This document shows, piece by piece, positions 33,986 to 42,142 of a stretch of 64,000 bases of DNA. Below the pieces are notes generated by a model that was not told the DNA's origin, searched no databases, and saw only the letters and a list, made by a program, of their open reading frames with translations. Numbering within the stretch: the stretch's first letter is position 1; the number at the start of each line of letters is the position of its first letter. Origin of the DNA: Pseudomonadota bacterium (GTDB lineage: Bacteria > Pseudomonadota > Gammaproteobacteria > Xanthomonadales > Xanthomonadaceae); the NCBI GenBank assembly GCA_963205495.1, contig CAUJIN010000024.1:1-64000 (forward strand), given 5' to 3'. A program made the position numbers and the translations under genes.

Positions 33986-34524
33986 ATCGCGTAGATGCCG
34001 GGCAGGTTGCGGCCCTGCTCGTAGTAGTCCATGCCGAAGCCGAAGACATAGCGGTCCGGCAGCTCGACGCCGATGTAATCGGCCGCGATGCCGGGCACGC
34101 GGCGGTCGTGGAGCTTGCTGGTCAGCACCGCGATGCGCACTTCCTTCGCGCCTTCGCGCAGGCAGGCGTCGCGCACCGCGAGCAGGGTCTGGCCTTCGTC
34201 GAGGATGTCGTCCACCAGCAGCACGCGCCGGTCCAGCATCGGAACCTGCGGATGGCGCAGCCAGTTGAGTCCCGCGCCGCGCGTCTTGCCGCGATAGCGG
34301 GTGGCGTGCAGATAGTCGAACTCGAGGTCGGTCTTGATCTGGAGCGCGAGCAGGGATGCGAACAGCATGCCGCCGTGCATCACGGTGAGGAACAGCGGGT
34401 GATCGCCGGCGTAGTCGAGGTCGATCTGCCCGGCCATGCGCGCGATCTCGCGCTCGAGCGTGGCGCGGTCGAACAGCAGGTCGGCACCTGGCAGGGCGTC
34501 GGATAGCTTCGGGGTCTGGCTCAT
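33982..34524 (-). CDS. hpt: Hypoxanthine-guanine phosphoribosyltransferase
   Basis: This 180-aa purine-salvage enzyme joins hypoxanthine or guanine to PRPP. The PRPP motif is 'RVLLVDDILDEGQTLLAV', with 'TVMHGGMLFASLLA' (PPi loop), 'FDYLHATRYRG' and 'DRYVFGFGMDYYEQGRNLPGIYAI'. The stop overlaps the mtnP start (ATGA). This supports a route methylthioinosine to hypoxanthine to IMP within the pair, as an inference. Confidence 0.94.
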   Translation of the reverse strand: MSQTPKLSDALPGADLLFDRATLEREIARMAGQIDLDYAGDHPLFLTVMHGGMLFASLLALQIKTDLEFDYLHATRYRGKTRGAGLNWLRHPQVPMLDRRVLLVDDILDEGQTLLAVRDACLREGAKEVRIAVLTSKLHDRRVPGIAADYIGVELPDRYVFGFGMDYYEQGRNLPGIYAI

Positions 34525-34545
34525 GGAAAGGCTCCGGAAAAAAGG

Positions 34546-35544
34546 TCAGGCCGCGGCGGTGATGCCGAGGGATTGGCGCGCATCCCGCCAGCGCGCATCG
34601 GCGACGAGTGTCTCCCAGGCCGGGGCCGCGCGGCCGCGCATCGGCGCCAGCGCGTCGGGCCGGAGGTCGGATTCGCGCATCGCAGCGAGGGCCTCGGGCA
34701 CCAGCGCCGGGGCGCAGACCAGCACGCTGTCGCAGCCGGCATCGTAGTGGGCGTGCAGGCGCGCGGCGATGCCGCCGGCCGATTCGGCGGCAGCCATGCC
34801 GATGTCGTCGCTGAACACCACGCCGCCGAACTTCATCGTCTCGCGCAGGTAGGCGATCCAGCGGCGCGAATAGCCGGCCGGTTCGGCGTCCACGGCCGGG
34901 TAGCCGACGTGGGCCATCATCACCGCCTCGGCGCCGGCGGAAAACGCGGTGCGGAAGGGCAGCAGGTCCTCGGCTTCGAGCACGTCCAGCGGGCGCGCGT
35001 CGGTCGCGGCGTCGAAGTGGGTGTCTTCCAGCACCGAACCGTGTCCGGGAAAGTGCTTGAGCGTGGCGGCCATGCCGGCGGCGTGCATGCCCTGGACGTA
35101 AGCGGCCGCGAGCGAAGCAGTGACGCCGGGCGCAAGGTGGAAGGCGCGCTCGCCGATGGCGCGGTTGCCGCGCTTGAGGTCGACCACCGGCGCAAAGCTC
35201 AGGTCCAGCCCGATGGCGCGCATTTCCGTCGCCATCAGCCAGGCGTGGGTGCGCGCGGCCTCCAGCGCGCCGGCGGCGTCGCTGTCGAACTGCGCGCCGA
35301 AGCGCGAAAGCTCCGGCAGGCGGCTGAAGCCCTCGCGGAATCGCTGCACCGGCCCGCCTTCCTGATCCACGCACAGCAGCAGCGGGTGCGGCGCGGCTTC
35401 GCGCAGCGCGACGCAAAGCTCGGTCACCTGCGCGCGCGAGGCGAAATTGCGGGAAAAAAGGATCACCCCGCCCACGCCCGGATGCGCCAGCCAGTCGCGC
35501 TCGGCGGGGCAAAGTTCGGTAGCGGAAATGCCGATCACGAGCAC
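34546..35544 (-). CDS. nagZ: Beta-N-acetylhexosaminidase NagZ (GH3)
   Basis: This cytosolic muropeptide-recycling enzyme cleaves GlcNAc from anhydro-MurNAc peptides. The GH3 NagZ signature 'AATLKHFPGHGSVLEDTHFD' carries the catalytic His/Asp loop; 'VDQEGGPVQRFREGF' and 'VVFSDDIGMAAAE' (nucleophile Asp) follow. The GTG at 35544, with GAGGAG eight bases upstream, gives 332 aa, the family norm; the in-frame ATG at 35568 lies further inside the CYTH gene. With mpl in this window it shows active murein recycling. Confidence 0.92.
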   Translation of the reverse strand: MLVIGISATELCPAERDWLAHPGVGGVILFSRNFASRAQVTELCVALREAAPHPLLLCVDQEGGPVQRFREGFSRLPELSRFGAQFDSDAAGALEAARTHAWLMATEMRAIGLDLSFAPVVDLKRGNRAIGERAFHLAPGVTASLAAAYVQGMHAAGMAATLKHFPGHGSVLEDTHFDAATDARPLDVLEAEDLLPFRTAFSAGAEAVMMAHVGYPAVDAEPAGYSRRWIAYLRETMKFGGVVFSDDIGMAAAESAGGIAARLHAHYDAGCDSVLVCAPALVPEALAAMRESDLRPDALAPMRGRAAPAWETLVADARWRDARQSLGITAAA

Positions 35545-36047
35545 GCGGTTTTCTCCTCGGACGTCCACTGCGAATACGGCCGTTCGGCCAGGGTCAGGTT
35601 GTAGTAGCGCGGCTTGTCGGTGACTTCCGCGCCAAGCCAGTCGGGCTTCTCGAATTCCTCATCCACGGCGGAAAGCTCGATCTCGGCGACCACGAGGCCG
35701 GCGTTCTCGCCGAAGAACTCGTCGATTTCCCACTCGTGCGCGCCGTGCCGCACATGGTGGCGCAGCTTCTCGATGCACCCGCCCACGCACAACGCCAGCA
35801 GCGCCTCGGCGTCGGCGAGCGGGATCGGGTATTCGAACTCCTGCCGATACGCGCCCAGCTCGCGCGACTTGAGGTTCAGGTGCGCGTCCTGTCCCGCGAT
35901 GCGAACCCGCATCGAGACGTTCTGCGCGCCCTCGCGCACCGCCCGCGCGTCGTTGAGGTAGCCCTGCGCCATGCGCTGGCTGCGTGCCACCCGTGCGCGC
36001 CAGGCGTCGTTCGCGGGCAGGAACTTGCGTTCGATTTCGATGGGCAT
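35535..36047 (-). CDS. CYTH domain protein (inorganic triphosphatase-like)
   Basis: This is a 170-aa single-domain CYTH protein. The ExExK signature is at the N-terminus ('MPIEIERKFLP'). Basic and acidic tunnel residues are visible in 'VSMRVRIAGQDAHLNLKSR', 'EFEYPIPLADAEALL' and 'HEWEIDEFFGENAGLVVAEIEL'. Bacterial members hydrolyse tripolyphosphate. Its ATG shares a base with the rlmD stop, and nagZ starts inside its end, so the three genes are probably co-transcribed. Confidence 0.9.
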   Translation of the reverse strand: MPIEIERKFLPANDAWRARVARSQRMAQGYLNDARAVREGAQNVSMRVRIAGQDAHLNLKSRELGAYRQEFEYPIPLADAEALLALCVGGCIEKLRHHVRHGAHEWEIDEFFGENAGLVVAEIELSAVDEEFEKPDWLGAEVTDKPRYYNLTLAERPYSQWTSEEKTACS

Positions 36048-37375
36048 CAGCGTTTCTCGAACAGCGCGATGGACTCGACGTGGGCGGTGTGCGGGAACAT
36101 GTCCATCACGCCCGCGGCCACCAGCCGGTAGCCGTGCTCGCGCACCAGCAGGCCCGCGTCGCGCCCCAGCGAACCGGGGTGGCAGGAAACGTAGACGATG
36201 CGACCGATGCCAGCGAGCGGAAGCTGCGGAATCGTGGCATCGGCACCGGTGCGCGGCGGGTCGAGCAGCAGGGCGTCGAAGCCCTCGCGCAGCCAGGGCT
36301 GATCGCGCAGATCGGCGGTGAGGTCGGCGGCGTGGAAGTCGGCGTTGTCGATGCCGTTGCGCCGCGCGTTCTCGTGCGCGCGCTGCACCAGCGCGGCCTC
36401 GCCTTCGACGCCCACCACCTGCGCGCAGCGGCGCGCCAGCGGCAGGGTGAAGTTGCCCAGCCCGCAGAAGAGGTCCAGCACGCGCTCGTGGGGCCCGGGG
36501 TCGAGCAGGGCCAGCGCATGGTCGATCATGCGCTGGTTCATCGCGCCGTTGACCTGGATGAAATCGAGCGGGCGGAAGGCGTAGTCCACGCCGTACGCCG
36601 GCAGCGAAAAGCCCAGCTCCGTCGCGCCGCCGTCGAGGGGAATTACGCTGTCGTTGCCGCCCGACTGCCCGAAGACGGCGAAACCCTCGCGCTCGCCGAA
36701 AGCCAGCAGCCGGGCGCGATCGTCCTCGCCCAGCGGCTGCAGGTGGCGGAACACCAGCGCGGTGCGGTCATCGCCCGCGGCCACCTCGATCTGCGGGATC
36801 TGTGCGCGCGCATCGAGCGAATCCATCAGTTCGGCGATGACGGAAATCCGGCGGCCCACCGATTCGACCAGCACCTCGCAGCGAGAAACGTCGGCGATGA
36901 AGCGCGGATCGGCCGCCTCGCGGAAGCCCACCAGCACCTTGCCCTTCTTGGGCACGAACTTCACCCCGAGCCGCGCCTTGCGGCGGTAGCTCCACGGCTC
37001 GCCCGAAAGCGGCTCCAGCCAGCGCTCGGGCCGCACCTGGCCGATGCGCTCGAAGTTTTCCGCCAGAGTGTGCTGCTTGGCCGCGATCTGCGCGGCCGGG
37101 GCAAGATGCTGGAGCGCGCAGCCGCCGCACACGCCGAAGTGCGCGCACTTGGGCGCAACGCGGTCGGGCGAGGATTCGAGCACCTCGACCGTGCTGCCCT
37201 CGTCGAACTGCCGGCGCGACACCTGCACCTTCGCGCGCACCTTTTCGCCGGGCAGCGCGCCGGTCACGAACACCGCCTTGCCCTCGTGCCGCGCCACGCC
37301 GCGGCCGTCGTGGGAAAGATCGGTGATGTCGAGCTCCAGCTCGATGGACTGTGGGGGACGACGCGTTCTGGACAC
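36047..37375 (-). CDS. rlmD: 23S rRNA (uracil-1939-C5)-methyltransferase RlmD
   Basis: This SAM-dependent rRNA methyltransferase has an N-terminal TRAM domain ('IELELDITDLSHDGRGVARHEG'), an Fe-S cluster site ('CAHFGVCGGCALQHL' with a later Cys in 'SRCEV'), and the SAM fold ('VLDLFCGLGNFTLPLA', 'LLLDPPRTGA'). The nucleophile Cys is in 'VYVSCHPGSLGRD', where most homologues have SCNP. I chose GTG 37375, giving 442 aa; no clear ribosome binding site precedes it, so the start is less certain than the product. Confidence 0.9.
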   Translation of the reverse strand: MSRTRRPPQSIELELDITDLSHDGRGVARHEGKAVFVTGALPGEKVRAKVQVSRRQFDEGSTVEVLESSPDRVAPKCAHFGVCGGCALQHLAPAAQIAAKQHTLAENFERIGQVRPERWLEPLSGEPWSYRRKARLGVKFVPKKGKVLVGFREAADPRFIADVSRCEVLVESVGRRISVIAELMDSLDARAQIPQIEVAAGDDRTALVFRHLQPLGEDDRARLLAFGEREGFAVFGQSGGNDSVIPLDGGATELGFSLPAYGVDYAFRPLDFIQVNGAMNQRMIDHALALLDPGPHERVLDLFCGLGNFTLPLARRCAQVVGVEGEAALVQRAHENARRNGIDNADFHAADLTADLRDQPWLREGFDALLLDPPRTGADATIPQLPLAGIGRIVYVSCHPGSLGRDAGLLVREHGYRLVAAGVMDMFPHTAHVESIALFEKR

Positions 37376-37521
37376 GGGCTGGCACGATGCGGCGGGCGGG
37401 AACCGCGCATTCTCGCAGATTCGGGCATCCGGGCTGACAACGAGTCCGCAGGCGGCGACAATGCGCGCCCTGCATCCTCCTTTCCGGTCAAACCGGCTTC
37501 GCGGAATCGGGATGCAGCGAG

Positions 37522-37604
37522 CAAACCGGCGTCGCCGGCGCGACATTGCGGTACCGTGGGAAATCACGGATGGGTGGCCGAGCGGTTCAAGGCACCGGTC
37601 TTGA
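37522..37604 (+). repeat. Tandem duplicate of tRNA-Ser promoter and 5' half (pseudo-tRNA)
   Basis: This 83-base block repeats 37683-37765 with two mismatches at an offset of 161 bases. It includes the 5' flank and the first 37 bases of tRNA-Ser (37568-37604), through the D-arm and 5' anticodon stem, and then diverges at the anticodon. No 3' half follows, so it cannot make a functional tRNA, though the copied upstream region might still be transcribed. Confidence 0.85.
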
Positions 37605-37728
37605 GCGCGAAGGCATGGATGCCGGAGCCAACATCGGCGCAGCCGATGGCCCCGAAGGGGCGAGGGGCAGGAGGCCCCGAGTCAAACCGGCGTCGCCGGC
37701 GCGACGTTGCGGTACCGTGGGAAATCAC

Positions 37729-37818
37729 GGATGGGTGGCCGAGCGGTTTAAGGCACCGGTCTTGAAAACCGGCGTAGTGGCGACACTACCGTGGGTTCGA
37801 ATCCCACCCCATCCGCCA
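37729..37818 (+). tRNA. tRNA-Ser(UGA)
   Basis: A 90-base gene ends in an encoded GCCA. The acceptor GGATGGG pairs with CCCATCC. The anticodon stem CCGGT/ACCGG holds the loop CTTGAAA, anticodon TGA. There is a long variable arm (GTAGTGGCGACACTAC) and the T-loop GGTTCGAATCC. A truncated copy of its 5' half lies 161 bases upstream. Confidence 0.97.
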
Positions 37819-37853
37819 CCGCAGGTCGGCCCTGTGCGGCCGACGTTGTATTT

Positions 37854-38654
37854 TCAGCCGTCGCCCACCGCCGGCGGCAGCACCAGTTCGGCCGCCACGG
37901 CCAGATGGTCGGAGGACAGGTCCGCCAGCGTCCAGCGGCGTTCGACGCCGACCTCGCCCGAGACCAGGATGTGGTCGATGGCGCGGCGCGGCTGCCAGCT
38001 CGGAAAGGAAGGCAGTCGATCTTCCGGTGGTTGCAGCGGGGTGTGGCGATAGAGCGATTGCATCTCGGGCGAATCGCACTCGCAATTGAAGTCGCCCATC
38101 AGCACCTTGTGGCCGGGGCCGGACAGGAGTTCGCCGAGATAGGCAAGCTGGGCGGCGCGGGCGCGCGGGGAGAGCGAAAGGTGGGCGATGGCGAGGGTCA
38201 GTGCGTCGCTGCCGCTGCCGTAGCGCACCAGCAGCGCACCGCGACCGGGAATGCGGCTGGGGAGCGCGTGATCGACGATTTCGTCCGGTTCGAGCCGGCA
38301 CAGCAGGCCGTTGGCGCTGGCCGCGATCCCCGCCAGGCGGCGGTTGGGCTGGTGGCTCCAGTATGGGAATCCGGCGCGTTCGGCCAGATAGTGGGTCTGG
38401 TTGACGAAGCCCGATCGCAGCGAGCCTGCGTCCGATTCCTGCAGGCCGACGATGTCGAATCCGGCCATCCGTTCGGCCAGCGCGTCGAGGTTGTCGCGCT
38501 TGCGCCGGCTCGGCAGCACGTGGTTCCACGAGCCGGTGACGTACTCGCGGTAGCTGTTGGTGGCGTGGCCGGCCTGGATGTTGGCGCTGGCCAGCGTCAG
38601 CCGCCGCGGCGAAGGCGGCGGTAACGACGGCGGTGCAGGAGGAATCCGGCTCAT
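37854..38654 (-). CDS. Endonuclease/exonuclease/phosphatase (EEP) family protein
   Basis: This 266-aa metal-dependent hydrolase of the EEP fold shows 'LTLASANIQAGHATNSYREY', 'DIVGLQESDAGS' (metal-binding Glu), 'HKVLMGDFNCECDSPEM' (GDFN motif), 'RAIDHILVSGEVGVE' and the terminal 'LSSDHLAVAAELVL' (SDH motif). All catalytic elements are present. Homologues sit beside cytochrome c4/dsbA/engB in many gammaproteobacteria, and the substrate is not established. The N-terminus is Pro-rich with no obvious signal peptide. Confidence 0.88.
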   Translation of the reverse strand: MSRIPPAPPSLPPPSPRRLTLASANIQAGHATNSYREYVTGSWNHVLPSRRKRDNLDALAERMAGFDIVGLQESDAGSLRSGFVNQTHYLAERAGFPYWSHQPNRRLAGIAASANGLLCRLEPDEIVDHALPSRIPGRGALLVRYGSGSDALTLAIAHLSLSPRARAAQLAYLGELLSGPGHKVLMGDFNCECDSPEMQSLYRHTPLQPPEDRLPSFPSWQPRRAIDHILVSGEVGVERRWTLADLSSDHLAVAAELVLPPAVGDG

Positions 38655-38708
38655 TCGGCGGAACTGGGAGCGCCACGCCCTTGCATCAAGCCCGGGCGCG
38701 GCGTGTGT

Positions 38709-39383
38709 TCATTCGACGGCCGGCTTGCTTTTCGCGGCGCGCTCGCGGGCGATCAGCCGATCCACGATCTCCAGCATGCCCTTGAAACCGCCGCGCTCCT
38801 GCGGCGGGGCCATGACGCGGTACTTGCCGGCCACGACCATGGTGGGCGTGCCTTCGATGTTCCAGGCGGCGGCACGGTCTCGCGCTTCGGCGACCTTGGC
38901 GTTGACCGGGAAGCTGTCGAGGGTGGACAGGAACTGCGCCTTGTCCACGCCATGTTCGGCGTAGAAGTCGGCCAGGTCCTCGATCTTGCTGATCGGGCGG
39001 CGCTCGGTGTGCAGGGCCTCGAACAGCGCGTCGTGGGTCTTGTCGAGCACGCCCATGGTCTGGGCGGTGTAGAAGACCCGCGCATAGACCTCCCACACGC
39101 CGCCGAAGGCCGCGGGCAGGTATTCGAACTTCACGTCGGCCGGAAGCTTCTTCTTCCACTCGCTGACCAGCGGCTGGAAGTGGGCGCAGTGCGAGCAGGA
39201 ATAACCGAACACTTCCACCACCTCGATGCCGTCGCCGGAAGTCTTCGTGGGCGGATCGATCCGGGTGTAGTCGCGCCCTTCGACCGGATCGGTGGACTGC
39301 GCGACCGCCGCGCCGGCGAAGGCGACGGTAAGGAGCGTGAGGACCGCCATCTGGCCGGTCCGGCGCATGAAACGCTTCAACAT
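38709..39383 (-). CDS. dsbA: Thiol:disulfide interchange protein DsbA
   Basis: This periplasmic disulfide oxidase has 224 aa and a Sec signal peptide ('MAVLTLLTVAFAGAAVAQS', residues 12-30). The thioredoxin fold active site is CSHC in 'EVFGYSCSHCAHFQPL', and the cis-Pro loop is 'IEGTPTMVVAGKYRV'. It lies downstream of a lipoprotein paralogue that shares 'TQ/KTMGVLDKTHDALFEAL'-like stretches, pointing to local duplication. Confidence 0.94.
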   Translation of the reverse strand: MLKRFMRRTGQMAVLTLLTVAFAGAAVAQSTDPVEGRDYTRIDPPTKTSGDGIEVVEVFGYSCSHCAHFQPLVSEWKKKLPADVKFEYLPAAFGGVWEVYARVFYTAQTMGVLDKTHDALFEALHTERRPISKIEDLADFYAEHGVDKAQFLSTLDSFPVNAKVAEARDRAAAWNIEGTPTMVVAGKYRVMAPPQERGGFKGMLEIVDRLIARERAAKSKPAVE

Positions 39384-39505
39384 CGGGACTCTCCCTGCCT
39401 GAAAATAAGGGCCGAACGCATCGGCCCGGGGTGGTGTCTAGACTACCGCGCCGGACAAAGGTTCCGCATGGGGTGCGAACGCCGGGCTGCGGCAGGCCGG
39501 AAACG

Positions 39506-39532
39506 ACGATCCCCGCGCGCGGCGGGGATCGT
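39506..39532 (-). terminator. Hairpin between the two dsbA-like genes
   Basis: ACGATCCCCGC (39506-39516) and GCGGGGATCGT (39522-39532) form a perfect eleven-base-pair stem with a five-base loop, 24 bases past the stop of the upstream lipoprotein gene. On the minus strand only TTT follows, so termination may be partial, letting some transcription reach dsbA. Confidence 0.55.
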
Positions 39533-39555
39533 CCGGAAAAATCGCTGCGAAAAAC

Positions 39556-40422
39556 TCAATGGCCTGCGGCGGCCTGCTGCTGGGCGATCTCGCGCTGGGC
39601 GAGCCAGCGTGCGGTCTGCAGCATGCCTTCGTGGCCGCGGTCGGCGGTCGGCGGCACGCGGTATTTGCCCGCCACCACCAGGGTCGGGGTGCTTTCCACG
39701 CCCCAGCGCACCAGGGTCTTCTGGCTGCGCGCGATCTGGGTGTTGACCGCGAACGAAGTTGCCGCGGCCTTCAGCGCCACGGCGTCCACGCCCTGTTCGG
39801 CGTAGAGCGCGACGATGTCGTCGAGCTTGCCGGCACCGATGCGCTGCTGTTCGGCGAGCGCCTTGAACAGGCCCGCCTGGGTCCGTTCGAGCACGCCCAT
39901 CGCCTGGGCAGCGTAGAAGGCGCGCGCGATCGGCTCGAAGGCGCCGTGCGACATCGGCGCCTGGACGAAATTCACCTGCTCGGGCAGCGTGGCTTCCCAC
40001 GCCGGGAGCAGTGTTTCCAGTCGGGCGCAGTGGATGCAGGTGTGGGAGAACACCTCGGCGATCTCGACCTTGCCCGGCACCGAGGTCAGCGGCTGGGGCG
40101 GGTCGATGGGCTGGTAGTCGGTACCCAGGCGCGGCTCGGGGCCTTCCGGCACCACCGCCTGCGCCGGTGCGGCCGGCGCCTGCGGTTCGGACGCCGGTGC
40201 AGGCGCGGAATTCGCCTCGGCGGCCGCGGTTGTTGCGGTTTCGGCATCCGAGGCGGGCGCTTCGGCCGGGCTCGGCACCGACGCCGGTGCCGGCGCGCTT
40301 TCGGCCGTCACGGGCGCTGCGGGTGCGGCGGGCTGCGAAGACGTCTCGCTCCCGCAGGCCACCAGCGCCAACATTCCCAGCGCGATCACGGCGCGCGCGA
40401 CGCCACGTCCAAGGCGGCTCAC
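39556..40422 (-). CDS. DsbA-like thioredoxin-fold lipoprotein
   Basis: This 288-aa envelope protein has a lipobox in 'ALGMLALVACGSE' (Cys23), so it is probably a membrane-anchored lipoprotein. A Pro/Ala/Glu-rich linker of about 70 residues follows, then a DsbA domain with active site CIHC ('VFSHTCIHCARLETLL') and cis-Pro loop 'VESTPTLVVAGKYRV'. The start is a GTG that overlaps the cytochrome c4 stop. CIHC differs from CSHC of the neighbour, so redox potential and partner may differ. Confidence 0.9.
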   Translation of the reverse strand: MSRLGRGVARAVIALGMLALVACGSETSSQPAAPAAPVTAESAPAPASVPSPAEAPASDAETATTAAAEANSAPAPASEPQAPAAPAQAVVPEGPEPRLGTDYQPIDPPQPLTSVPGKVEIAEVFSHTCIHCARLETLLPAWEATLPEQVNFVQAPMSHGAFEPIARAFYAAQAMGVLERTQAGLFKALAEQQRIGAGKLDDIVALYAEQGVDAVALKAAATSFAVNTQIARSQKTLVRWGVESTPTLVVAGKYRVPPTADRGHEGMLQTARWLAQREIAQQQAAAGH

Positions 40423-41183
40423 TGGGCGGCCACTTCGGCAGCGGCGTGCAGGCCTTCGATGTAGCTGGACAGCGCCTGGATTTCCTCGTCGCTCAGCGAG
40501 CGGGCCACGTCCACCATGACGGTGTTGGCGTTGTCGTCCTTGCCCCAGGCCACGCCGGAGCGGAAGGATTCGAGCTGCTTGACGGTATAGGTGGCGTGCT
40601 GGCCGGCCAGCGACGGATAGCCGCTGAGCGGGTTGCCGCGACCCGTGGGTCCGTGGCAGGACAGGCAGGCCGGGATGCCGCGCGCCGTGTCGCCGCCGCG
40701 ATACAGCGCCTGGCCGATCTCGTAGAACGAGCGGCCATCCTCACGCTTGCTGTCGTCGGCGATGCCCGGCGTCACCTTGAGCGTGGCGTAGTAGGCGCCC
40801 AGGTCGCGCATGTCCTGCGGGCTGAGCGCGGCCGACATGCCGAGCATCACCGGATCCGCGCGGGTGCCGTCCTTGAACATGGCGAGCTGGCGTGCGGCAT
40901 AGGCTTCATGCTGCCCGGCCAGCTTGGGATACATCGGAACCATGGAATTGCCGTCCATGCCGTGGCAGGCGGCGCAGACCGCCGACTTGGCTTCGCCGGC
41001 GGCCGCATCTCCGGGCTGGGCGGGTCCGTGCGCATCCGTCAGTGCTTCGGCCGGAGCGGGTTCGGCTTCCGGCGCTGCGGTGACTTCCGCCGGCACCGCG
41101 GGCTCCTGGGCCACGGCCGCCATCGCCAATCCCAGTCCGAGGGACAGCGCGATGGCCGTGCCACAATAGCGACGCAATTTCAT
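40419..41183 (-). CDS. Dihaem cytochrome c4
   Basis: This 254-aa periplasmic electron carrier has a signal peptide ending near 'MAAVAQ' and an Ala/Pro/Glu-rich linker. Two cytochrome c domains carry CAACH (about residue 70) and CLSCH (about 174). Each is followed by 'YPKLAGQHEAYAARQL' or 'YPSLAGQHATYTVKQL', the hallmark of cytochrome c4, with axial Met candidates in each half. It probably feeds a terminal oxidase. It is divergent from engB, as in Pseudomonas and xanthomonads. Confidence 0.93.
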   Translation of the reverse strand: MKLRRYCGTAIALSLGLGLAMAAVAQEPAVPAEVTAAPEAEPAPAEALTDAHGPAQPGDAAAGEAKSAVCAACHGMDGNSMVPMYPKLAGQHEAYAARQLAMFKDGTRADPVMLGMSAALSPQDMRDLGAYYATLKVTPGIADDSKREDGRSFYEIGQALYRGGDTARGIPACLSCHGPTGRGNPLSGYPSLAGQHATYTVKQLESFRSGVAWGKDDNANTVMVDVARSLSDEEIQALSSYIEGLHAAAEVAAQ

Positions 41184-41380
41184 GTGTGTGCTCCCAAGAG
41201 AGATATCCGAGCTGCGCGCCGGAAGGATGCCCCAACTTCGGAATCGACCGCGCCGTTGCGGCCTTCTTCAGCCGGCCACCGCGCGTTCCGGGTCCGCAGC
41301 AATGGGGTTTGGCCCGGCACGCAGAAACGCACGAATTATTCCAGCCGGCCGATGACCGGTCAAACCAGAGGCGATCTTCG

Positions 41381-41989
41381 ATGCCCATTTCCAACGCCCT
41401 GCGCACGGCGCGCTACCTGAAAAGCGTGCACGAGCTCCACCAGTTGCCGCCGGACGACAGCCGCGAAGTCGCCATCGCTGGCCGCTCCAATGCCGGAAAA
41501 TCCAGTGCCATCAACGCCATTTGCGACCAGAACGGCCTGGCCCGCACCAGCAAGACGCCGGGGCGCACCCAGCAGCTGGTCTATTTCGAGGTGGTGCCGC
41601 AGCGTTTCCTCGTCGATCTTCCCGGCTACGGCTATGCCAAGGTGCCGCCCGGTTTGCGCGACCACTGGCGCGGCCTGATCGAGGCATTCTTCCGCACCCG
41701 CGCCAGCCTTCAGGGCCTGGTGGTGGTGATGGACGTGCGCCATCCGCTGCGCGATTTCGACCTGCAGATGCTCGACTACGGCCGCGCCCGCGGGCTGGCC
41801 TGCCACTGCCTGCTCACCAAGGCCGACAAGCTGCCGCGCGGGCAGGCCGCGCGCGCGCTGCAGGACGTCCGCAAGGCCGTGGGCGAAGGCGTGGGCGTGC
41901 AGCTTTTTTCCGCCACCTCGCACCAGGGCGTGGAAGAAGCGCGCGCCGTGCTGGCTGGCTGGCTGGAGCTGGGCAGCGTCGGCGCGTGA
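41381..41989 (+). CDS. engB: Ribosome biogenesis GTP-binding protein EngB (YihA/YsxC)
   Basis: This 202-aa GTPase is required for assembly of the large ribosomal subunit. G motifs are 'VAIAGRSNAGKSSAINAI' (G1), 'RTQQLVYFEV' (G2 region), 'FLVDLPGYGYA' (G3) and 'CLLTKADKL' (G4). The frame is open back to 41186, but ATG 41381 has an AGAGG upstream and starts where EngB homologues do. It is divergent from the cytochrome c4 gene. Confidence 0.94.
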   Translation: MPISNALRTARYLKSVHELHQLPPDDSREVAIAGRSNAGKSSAINAICDQNGLARTSKTPGRTQQLVYFEVVPQRFLVDLPGYGYAKVPPGLRDHWRGLIEAFFRTRASLQGLVVVMDVRHPLRDFDLQMLDYGRARGLACHCLLTKADKLPRGQAARALQDVRKAVGEGVGVQLFSATSHQGVEEARAVLAGWLELGSVGA

Positions 41990-42142
41990 TCCGCGCCCAC
42001 GGGAGATGATGCACCGCACAAGTCAAACCGCGGCAGCGCGCGGGTTTGACGCGGCTCCTCGCCACCCGCCATCCTCGCGCCTCCCTTGCGCCAGCCGCCC
42101 GCTGGCCGCGTCCCATCCATGTACTGACCCGGAGCCTGGCCC

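Noticed and set aside
37568..37604. A second functional tRNA-Ser
   Set aside because: Only the 5' half is present; there is no 3' anticodon stem, variable arm, T-arm or acceptor partner.
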